A stretch of DNA of 7,304 nucleotides from positions 13,978 through 21,281 of the forward strand of contig DPJP01000273.1 of assembly GCA_003542955.1 (NCBI GenBank), written 5' to 3'. A program made the position numbers and the translations under genes. Each line of letters starts with the position of its first letter. The stretch's first letter is position 1. Source of the stretch: Armatimonadota bacterium. Its GTDB lineage: Bacteria; Armatimonadota; Zipacnadia; Zipacnadales; UBA11051. A model generated the notes under the pieces. The model had not been told where the DNA came from and searched no databases. It saw only the letters and a program-made list of their open reading frames with translations. Below are positions 1 to 6,010 of this stretch, one piece after another.

Positions 1-2155
1 GGGTGTATGTGGCGCCTTCATCGGTCGACCATGATGACCGTCGCGTCTGCGCGTGCGTGTCAACGCCGAGGGCGAACCAGTCCGGGTGCCCGTTGGGGCT
101 GCCCGTAGCCCGGAAGACCACCTCATTCGTCTGCCTGACGAGGCCCTCCGGCACAGGAACCGTGAACCAGCCCGCCTGGTTGAGTTCGGAGCCCTTCAGC
201 GTTGCGATGTCCTGCCCGTTGAGCGAAATCACCATCGAGAAGCCGTCGGTGGCAATGCCACAGGTGCGCCCGAAGAACTTGAGCGCCATGCCCTGCGCCT
301 GTGCCGGATCGTCGACGAGCAGCGCCTTCCTCGCACGCCAGCGCGTATCTGCGAAGAAGCTGCGGGCTTCCGGGGAGCCGTCGTCATCTTTGATATCCGC
401 CGATGGCGGCATCTCGTAGACGTAGTCTGAGTTGATCAGGTGAATCGTCCGCACTGAGCCGTCGGCGCTCTGGAGGATATTGGCGAATACCTTCGGCGAT
501 GCCGTACTCACACGGCACTCGAGTGGGCCGAAGTGATCCAGAACTTCCGCCGCGAGCGAATCCGGGGGCAGATGATCGGTCCTGAGTTCGGTTCTCCATA
601 CCAGGCCTTCGCCGATGCGCTGTGGCTCACCCGGCGCCACGCGGGTCCACTCCGGCGCTGCTCCCTCCGGGTATGGACGGTTCAGCTCGTCGGTGGTGGC
701 CGCGTTCCCGATCACTGCGAGCAGTCCTCCCCCGGCCACCCATGCCGCAATGACCCTGGCGTCCTCGACCGCCATCTGGGGGACGTGGGGCACAATGAGA
801 AGCTCGTAGCCGGCAAGCTGTTCGGCGTCCAGATCATCCTCGCAAAGCACCTCATAGGGGATCCCACCGCTGCCCAGCAACTCACACACACGCGCGCAGG
901 ACTTCCAGTGCGCCCTGTCGGCGAGGGAGCTGATGGTGGAGTGCACTACGGCTACCCTCGCGCCGGGCTGTGCCAGGTCATACCAGGCCCCATGCTGACG
1001 GCCGAACTCGCTGTAGGCATGGATGGCATCGCGGTTCTGGACCTGGTAGGGGGCGTCATTGGCCGTGATCTTCTGCTCCCGCAGCGCAAAAGAGACCACA
1101 TACGTCCCGTCACAGGCAAGCGCCTCCGCGAGCGCCAGTTGGTGCTCCTCCGGGTAGACGAATGACTCGAGGATGCCCCCCTCATTCCTCTCGTCCAGCG
1201 CCAGCGCCCGCGTGCGATTGAGCGGGTTCGGCAGCCCCAGCAGTTGCCCCACCGTCATCCCGTGGGAGACCGCCAGTCCCGCCTTGTACTTGAGCACGGT
1301 GCTCTGATGCGGTGGGAAAGATGCGCCTTCCTCGCAGAACACAAGCTCCGTCGCGCCTCGGTTCACCAGATACGAAGACCACCCATAGCCGACGCTGATA
1401 TTGGGCGAGATCAGGATGTCTTCCCCGTGTTTGTCATCCAGATAGGCCTTGATCTGCTGGAAGAACTCGACTGCGCCATCGGCGTCGAACAGGTACTTGG
1501 CGAACCGGATATTCGGGAAGTCCTGCGGCCGCGAGAGGTCCATCTGTTCGCCGAAGCGCTCCTGTGTGTACGCCTTGAACTGCTCCCTGCACACCGGGCA
1601 GTGGCAGTCGTAGTTCATGCAGTTATCAAAGAAGATCGAGTGGACCTCACCCGGCTCCTGGTTCGCCATCAGGCCGTCGATGCGCCCCTTGACGTACTCG
1701 AGCCAGATCGGGTTGCGGTAGCAGCCGCCGTAGCGCTCGGGGTTCGAGTAGAGCAGCACGCGCGAGCCGTCCGGCTTCAGGATCGTGCAGTCCTCCAGCT
1801 GCGGCGCCTTGGGGAACTCGCTCCGCCACCAGATGGTCTTCGAGCAGATATACGGTTGCCGCTTAATGCCGGCCGCCTCGCCGAGGCGTCGCGCCTCGGG
1901 GTCGAGGTAGCCGATGGTCTGCTGCAGGTTGCGCCCGCAGTAAAGCAGCAACTGCACGTTGGGCACGTCGAGGCCATAGCCGTTGGGCGTCCACTTGATG
2001 CGCCCGTCGATATTGGCGCCGTGGCCCCAACGGCAGTATCCCCGTCGTGCCCAGTCCGGCAGTTCGCTGTGGTCAAGCCAGTCGGCACGCGAGGGATCGG
2101 CAAGCCCTGACATAGCTATGAAGAGCAGGGCAACGAGACTGAGCCGTGGATGCAT
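1..2155 (-). CDS. Exported GH42-like / GHL6-like glycoside hydrolase (3' end outside window)
   Basis: The reading frame from ATG at 2155 runs 718 codons without a stop to the window edge. The N-terminus is a signal peptide: a basic MHPR, a hydrophobic core (LSLVALLFIA) and a likely cleavage after SGLA (residue 19). There is no lipobox. Residues about 37-380 look like a TIM barrel of the GH42/GHL6 type. Four cysteines, C145 (GGCYRNP) and C184/C186/C189 (CHCPVC), match the structural zinc site of GH42 beta-galactosidases. IFFDN (174-178) and CEEG (274-277) are candidate catalytic segments. Residues about 398-570 (ARVAVVHS, then YELLIVPHV and GGGLLAVIGN) resemble the GH42 trimerisation domain, which has a glutamine-amidotransferase-like fold. 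A beta-sandwich-like stretch follows from about 620. It probably acts outside the cytoplasm on a glycan; substrate unknown. AAAGGA at 2164-2169 supports the start. It follows the sensor gene after 32 bp, so co-transcription is likely. Confidence 0.9.
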   Translation of the reverse strand, partial: MHPRLSLVALLFIAMSGLADPSRADWLDHSELPDWARRGYCRWGHGANIDGRIKWTPNGYGLDVPNVQLLLYCGRNLQQTIGYLDPEARRLGEAAGIKRQPYICSKTIWWRSEFPKAPQLEDCTILKPDGSRVLLYSNPERYGGCYRNPIWLEYVKGRIDGLMANQEPGEVHSIFFDNCMNYDCHCPVCREQFKAYTQERFGEQMDLSRPQDFPNIRFAKYLFDADGAVEFFQQIKAYLDDKHGEDILISPNISVGYGWSSYLVNRGATELVFCEEGASFPPHQSTVLKYKAGLAVSHGMTVGQLLGLPNPLNRTRALALDERNEGGILESFVYPEEHQLALAEALACDGTYVVSFALREQKITANDAPYQVQNRDAIHAYSEFGRQHGAWYDLAQPGARVAVVHSTISSLADRAHWKSCARVCELLGSGGIPYEVLCEDDLDAEQLAGYELLIVPHVPQMAVEDARVIAAWVAGGGLLAVIGNAATTDELNRPYPEGAAPEWTRVAPGEPQRIGEGLVWRTELRTDHLPPDSLAAEVLDHFGPLECRVSTASPKVFANILQSADGSVRTIHLINSDYVYEMPPSADIKDDDGSPEARSFFADTRWRARKALLVDDPAQAQGMALKFFGRTCGIATDGFSMVISLNGQDIATLKGSELNQAGWFTVPVPEGLVRQTNEVVFRATGSPNGHPDWFALGVDTHAQTRRSSWSTDEGATYT

Positions 2156-2163
2156 GGCGGTCG

Positions 2164-2169
2164 TCCTTT
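2164..2169 (-). promoter_or_regulatory. Ribosome binding site of the GH42-like gene
   Basis: On the coding strand AAAGGA lies 8 nt upstream of the ATG at 2155. It sits inside the 32-bp gap after the sensor gene's TAG (2188-2190). It fixes the start that gives an intact signal peptide; the next in-frame ATG, at codon 15, would destroy the signal peptide. No terminator hairpin or promoter is visible in the gap, which favours read-through from the upstream gene. Confidence 0.75.
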
Positions 2170-2187
2170 CGGTGAAGGGGGCGGAGG

Positions 2188-5100
2188 CTACCGCATTTGG
2201 TCTCCGCCGGGGAAATCGTGGCCGATGCGCTTCTGGATGGCTGATATCTGCGCGAGTGCATGGTTGAGCAGCGCCCTCTCCGCTTGCGTGAGCGTCGCGT
2301 AGCCGACCATGCCGTCAAGCGCCCGGTCTCTGCGCACGCCGGCGGCCTGCTGCGAGAACTGCAACCGCATCAACGCCTCCCACGCCGCTCGTGTGTCGTT
2401 GCGGGCGGCATCACTGATCACTCCGGTCTGCGCCAGAGCGTCCAGCCGATCGAGCGTGTGGGTGTGCCCCAACCCCTGACGCAGGGCATACAGGCGCGCA
2501 AAGCCCACAATCGCCGAGAGTGCCTCCCTCGTGTTGAGCGCACCCGTGTCACCTTCGCCCATGCCGACCGGCTCTCTCCCCGGTGGTTCGGCCGGCGGCG
2601 TGAACAGCATCGCGTGGTGCGCCAGTTGCGTGAGAATCGCCGGGTGTCGGCGCGTCTCTTCGTGCAGATGGGAGCGCAACGCGTCGGCCAGCGCCGCCTC
2701 GCCGAAGACCATCCTGAAGTCGATGAATGAGCAGACCTCGGCCAGCCGCTCCGCCTGCGCCTCGCGTATCCAGTCCGTGAAGTAGGTCTCCCAGACAGAA
2801 AGCGGCTGGCGCCACCGCGCCGTGCTTGCCGTGACGCTGATCGTACTCAAATGGTACCCGGCAGCCCGGAGTCCGTCGGTCACCAGTCTGCCGATCGCGG
2901 CGAAGTACTCGCCCGCTGCATCATCTGCATCATCAGCATAGATCAGGGCGCTGCTCTGATCGCCGTCGAAGGTCAACTCCTCGCGGCCATGGCTGCCAAC
3001 GGCGAGGAACGCGAAGCGTGCCGGCGCCGCCCCCAGCTTCCCGGTGGCAAGCTCGATCAGGCGCCGCGTCGCCGCGTCACACACAGATGAGAGCATCCGC
3101 GTGATCCGGTATGGCGCCGCACCGCCGTCTATGAGCTTTCGCCCCATCTCGGGGGCGCGACGCGCAGCGGCGGCAACATCGGACGGGAGCGCTGCCCCGG
3201 CGATCTGTCGTGTCAGCACAATCGGGCCATAGTCCCGGAACGTCAGCAGGTCGTGGTCCTCGATCACACCCGTGATCTCGCCTCCATGCCCCGACACCGC
3301 GACGTGCTGAATGTGGTTGCGCTCGACCAGCAGCAGAGCCTCGTGGACCTCTGTATGCTCAGGCACCGTCACCAGCGGCGAACTCATCACCCGGTACACG
3401 GGTGTGGCCAGGTGTGCGCCGACGGCAATCACTCGGTCACGCAGGTCCCTGTCTGTGAAGATGCCGATCACCTCGCCCCCGGGAGCCTGCACCAGGAGCG
3501 CCGTCGTGTTCTCGCGGCTCATCAGTTCCGCCGCCTGGCTCGCGGTCATCGTCATCGGGCAGAACACCGGCCTGTGGCTCGTGCTGCCGATGTGATCGTG
3601 CAGGAACAGCAACGATGCCTGCAGGCGGTTGCGCAGCATCTCACGCTCGGCCACGTGCCGCGCATGGTCGGTGACTTCCTCGATGATCCCCTCGACGAGA
3701 GCGGACGTCGCCCCTCTTGCCGGTACATGGATGGCGCGCACAGAGACCGTCCCGGTGCCGGGCGCAGTCGTGGCGACGTGGACAACCCGCTCCGCCTGCC
3801 CCTCGCGATTCAGTTGCGCGAGGAACTCGAGGTACACCTCACGGTCAGCGAAAAGCTCCGCGAGCGTAAAGGGCGCCTCCGTCCTGCCGGTGACTTTGCT
3901 CAGCAGGCGCATCGCCGACGGCGTGGCGCTCAGCACCGTCCCTGTCTCAGTGGCGCGCGCGCGGAACAGGCCCGCCGGCAGTCTCTCGGACGGGGCGCCG
4001 CGACCATCCGCAAACACGGCACGCTCCCCGGTCCCGTCGGCCGTTGCGTCGAGGCCCAGCGGCGTCGCCAGCACGATCAGGCCCTCGCCACCACTCAGCG
4101 AGACACGACTGAACGCAAAAGCACATTCGGTCAACGTGCCGTCTCGGCGCCGCAGAAGACCCTCGACGCCACCCGTGCTCTCAACAGCATTGGCCCGGAC
4201 CTCATCGAGACGCTCCCAGACAACGGCGTTGGCCCCAGACTTGGGCACCACGTCCTCGATTTCGAGGAGTTCGAGTTCGGATGCGCCGGCGCCGAGAAGC
4301 TCGAGCAACCTCGGGTTTGCGTACCGGCACCGGCCGTCGACAACGAGCAGCGTACCCTCCGTGGTCGCCTCAACAAGCGACCGATAGCGCTCCGTGGACT
4401 CGCGCAGGCTCTGTTCCGCATCCTGCCGCCGGTGCTCCAACTCCATGCCCTGCCTGACAACGTACAGCAGCAGCCCGGCAACAATCACCGCGATAGTGCC
4501 AAGCGTCTGCAGCAAGCGCCCCTTCAGGCTGTTCGTCTCGGCCCGCACGTCCTCCGTGTAGATACCGGTCCCGATGATCCAGCCCCACGGCTCGAACCCC
4601 TTGATGTACGACTCCTTGGCCGCCAGGCGCGTCGGGTCGTCCTTCCACTGCCAGACATAGTCGATGTAGCCCTCCTGCTGCCTGCGCACCAGGTCGGCGA
4701 ACTCGACGAAGATCGCGGCGCCCGTCGGGTCCGTGAAGCCCGAGACGTCCTTCCCGTTGAGGTCGCTCCGATATGGGTGCATGATCATTCTGGGCCGGAG
4801 GTCCTGCAGCCAGAAGTAGTCCTTGTTCTCGGGGCCGTAGCGCAGCCGCCCAATCTGCTCGATCGCGCGCTCCTGTGCCTCCGTGCGCGTGAGTCTCCCG
4901 GCCACAACATCGCGCTCAAAGCCGTCGAGCACGCTCCAGGCCGATTGTGTCAGCTCCCGAATGGCTTCCTTCTTGCGGTCGACGAGTGACTGCTCGAAGC
5001 GCGGTACGACCACGCCGAACAGCGCCACCGCGAAAAGGCCGATTGCCAGCAGCGTGGGGAATACCACATGGAAGAAAAAGCGTCTCTGAAGACCTCTCAC

Positions 5101-5883
5101 CCGGGCCGGGCTGGTCGGGCCCGGCGTCCCACTCCCCGGTGCCACCCCACGGCTCGATGAGACCGCGTCGCGGAACCGCTTCCACACGTCCGTTGATATC
5201 TCGACGCCGAACTGGCTCTCGCCATGCCCCCGAGTTGCACCGGGATCGGTCCCGGCACACACGAGCAGATTGAGTTCCGCGGCGATCCGTGCGAGCTTCT
5301 CAGCCGCACCATCATCGGGGGCCCCGCTCGGTGACACGATACCGTCAAGGCCAATCTCGAGCAGGCCGGCCAAGAGCGCCCGCACGCGCTCGATATCAGG
5401 TTCAGTCTCGAGCGGGTGGGCCAGGAATGCCAATCCCCCGGCCTCGTGGATGACCCGTATCGCGCTCTCGATATCAAGCCTGCCGTCGCGGACCAGGGGT
5501 ACCGTGGAGTCGGTGTCGTTGGCCTGTGGGTTCTGGGACTCGCCGGGTTCCGGGGCTGTGAAGTCCGGGGCATTGGCCGTGCCGGTCTGGGCCGTCATCC
5601 CCAACAGCGCGAGCAGGCCGGGGTCGCCCGGATCGAAGCCGTAGCCGAGTACGTCGGCCTGGTACTCGCCGTAGCGTGCAGTCAGTTCCACGCCGGTGAT
5701 GGTGCCGATCCCATGGCGTGAGGCGGCCTCCGCGAACTCAGAAAGGCCCTCGACGGAGTTGTGGTCCGAAAGCGCCGCGAAGCTCACCTCATCCGCGGCG
5801 AGCCGCTCCGCAAGCTCGACAGGGCTCAGCGCCCCGTCGCTGTAGGTCGAGTGGAGGTGGAAGTCTACACGGGTGGTCTCCAT
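2188..5883 (-). CDS. Multidomain membrane sensor: PHP - sCache_2 - PAS - PAS - CBS pair - DUF294 nucleotidyltransferase-like
   Basis: 1231 aa from ATG 5883, chosen because the PHP signature DFHLHSTYSDG starts right after it. In-frame ATG 5976 and TTG 6018 are alternatives. Domains: PHP-like 1-235 (H9, H11, D40-H41, E66, H156, D213); Pro/Gly linker 240-262; TM about 269-293; extracytoplasmic sCache_2 about 295-450 (YFWLQD 356-361, MHP 368-370, NGKD 376-379, GWIIGTGIY 434-442); TM about 456-476; PAS about 492-610; PAS-like 632-745; helical linker; CBS pair 773-883 (GIFTDRDL, GVIEDHDL); DUF294-type nucleotidyltransferase about 910-1062 (GSHGREEL 963-970); DUF294_C-like helices to the end. Arg-rich flanks (RVRGLQRR, EHRRQ) put PHP and PAS-to-DUF294 in the cytoplasm. 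There is no HAMP, kinase, GGDEF or MCP output. Oddities: PHP D-x-H is DPG, and nucleotidyltransferase DQD is DQS. Presumably a ligand-responsive signalling protein; the reaction, if any, is unknown. Domain calls are by motif; the fusion is unusual. Confidence 0.93.
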   Translation of the reverse strand: METTRVDFHLHSTYSDGALSPVELAERLAADEVSFAALSDHNSVEGLSEFAEAASRHGIGTITGVELTARYGEYQADVLGYGFDPGDPGLLALLGMTAQTGTANAPDFTAPEPGESQNPQANDTDSTVPLVRDGRLDIESAIRVIHEAGGLAFLAHPLETEPDIERVRALLAGLLEIGLDGIVSPSGAPDDGAAEKLARIAAELNLLVCAGTDPGATRGHGESQFGVEISTDVWKRFRDAVSSSRGVAPGSGTPGPTSPARVRGLQRRFFFHVVFPTLLAIGLFAVALFGVVVPRFEQSLVDRKKEAIRELTQSAWSVLDGFERDVVAGRLTRTEAQERAIEQIGRLRYGPENKDYFWLQDLRPRMIMHPYRSDLNGKDVSGFTDPTGAAIFVEFADLVRRQQEGYIDYVWQWKDDPTRLAAKESYIKGFEPWGWIIGTGIYTEDVRAETNSLKGRLLQTLGTIAVIVAGLLLYVVRQGMELEHRRQDAEQSLRESTERYRSLVEATTEGTLLVVDGRCRYANPRLLELLGAGASELELLEIEDVVPKSGANAVVWERLDEVRANAVESTGGVEGLLRRRDGTLTECAFAFSRVSLSGGEGLIVLATPLGLDATADGTGERAVFADGRGAPSERLPAGLFRARATETGTVLSATPSAMRLLSKVTGRTEAPFTLAELFADREVYLEFLAQLNREGQAERVVHVATTAPGTGTVSVRAIHVPARGATSALVEGIIEEVTDHARHVAEREMLRNRLQASLLFLHDHIGSTSHRPVFCPMTMTASQAAELMSRENTTALLVQAPGGEVIGIFTDRDLRDRVIAVGAHLATPVYRVMSSPLVTVPEHTEVHEALLLVERNHIQHVAVSGHGGEITGVIEDHDLLTFRDYGPIVLTRQIAGAALPSDVAAAARRAPEMGRKLIDGGAAPYRITRMLSSVCDAATRRLIELATGKLGAAPARFAFLAVGSHGREELTFDGDQSSALIYADDADDAAGEYFAAIGRLVTDGLRAAGYHLSTISVTASTARWRQPLSVWETYFTDWIREAQAERLAEVCSFIDFRMVFGEAALADALRSHLHEETRRHPAILTQLAHHAMLFTPPAEPPGREPVGMGEGDTGALNTREALSAIVGFARLYALRQGLGHTHTLDRLDALAQTGVISDAARNDTRAAWEALMRLQFSQQAAGVRRDRALDGMVGYATLTQAERALLNHALAQISAIQKRIGHDFPGGDQMR

Positions 5884-5948
5884 GCCTGGTGCATCCGCCT
5901 CCCCGAGCAGATTCTGTAACCACACACACGGTTCAACATCTGGGGCAT
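5865..5948 (-). other. Possible 27-codon leader ORF overlapping the sensor gene start
   Basis: A short frame starts at ATG 5948, has AAGGAG at 5952-5957 just upstream (spacer only 3 nt) and a second in-frame ATG at 5939 (spacer 12 nt). It ends at TAG 5865-5867, inside the first codons of the sensor gene but in another frame. Such an overlap could couple translation to the weakly placed GGGGAGG (5898-5904, 14 nt from ATG 5883). The peptide is basic and resembles no known leader. If the sensor gene really starts at 5976 or 6018, this frame is only an out-of-frame shadow and the AAGGAG is ordinary coding sequence. Confidence 0.2.
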
Positions 5949-5951
5949 GTT
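5935..5951 (-). promoter_or_regulatory. Small inverted repeat at the candidate leader ORF start
   Basis: On the coding strand AACAT and ATGTT form a 5-bp stem around the 7-nt loop GCCCCAG, directly downstream of AAGGAG. The first ATG of the candidate leader ORF straddles the stem and loop. The stem is short and mostly A-T, so on its own it is weak. Its loop CCCC could in principle pair with the GGGG of the ribosome-binding-like GGGGAGG at 5898-5904. Both the structure and any role are inference. Confidence 0.2.
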
Positions 5952-5991
5952 CTCCTTGCCGACGTGGACCACGCATCGAGCCTGTTCTTTG

Positions 5992-6010
5992 CCCCTGCCC
6001 TTCCCTTCCC
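5992..6010 (-). other. G-quadruplex motif at the gene junction
   Basis: The coding strand reads GGGAAGGGAAGGGCAGGGG, four runs of at least three guanines with loops of two bases. It begins one base after the end of the CBM9-type gene, whose TGA is 6011-6013. Short loops generally favour stable parallel quadruplexes, so it could form in the nascent mRNA or in the displaced DNA strand. It lies 109 nt upstream of the preferred sensor start and could modulate read-through or translation. Against a regulatory role: if the sensor gene starts at TTG 6018, these bases would be codons for a Glu/Gly-rich tail. The motif is certain; folding and function are not shown. Confidence 0.5.

Noticed and set aside
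883..897. CA/CG dinucleotide track (also a short CA run near 5922-5930)
   Set aside because: Only four or five repeat units; the first is in frame inside a well-formed coding region. No sign of a repeat family or a phase-variation tract.
533..1165. A 210-codon plus-strand open frame
   Set aside because: Antisense to the trimerisation-like and barrel-end regions of the GH42-like protein; no domain seen, so treated as a shadow.
1244..2110. A 288-codon plus-strand open frame
   Set aside because: Antisense to the GH42-like gene, whose frame has a signal peptide, a zinc-site motif and family-like domains. The antisense product has none of these.
2156..2187. Possible terminator between the sensor and GH42-like genes
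   Set aside because: The 32 bases contain no stem followed by a T-run on the coding strand, and they do contain the ribosome binding site of the next gene.
3253..4989. A 578-codon plus-strand open frame
   Set aside because: It lies entirely antisense to the Cache-PAS-CBS part of the sensor gene. Its product is Arg/His/Pro-rich with no recognisable domain, typical of a shadow frame opposite a GC-rich gene.
5095..5165. Possible artefactual joining of two genes at the PHP-Cache linker
   Set aside because: The frame is continuous, the linker is Pro/Gly/Ser-rich as in true interdomain linkers, and the topology makes sense with PHP in the cytoplasm. No stop, ribosome binding site or start is visible there. 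Kept as one gene, though read support was not available.
5909..5937. Promoter-like TTGAAC, 17-nt spacer, AATCTG upstream of the sensor gene
   Set aside because: The -10 hexamer matches the consensus at only two positions, and the region is probably transcribed from upstream. Not strong enough to call.
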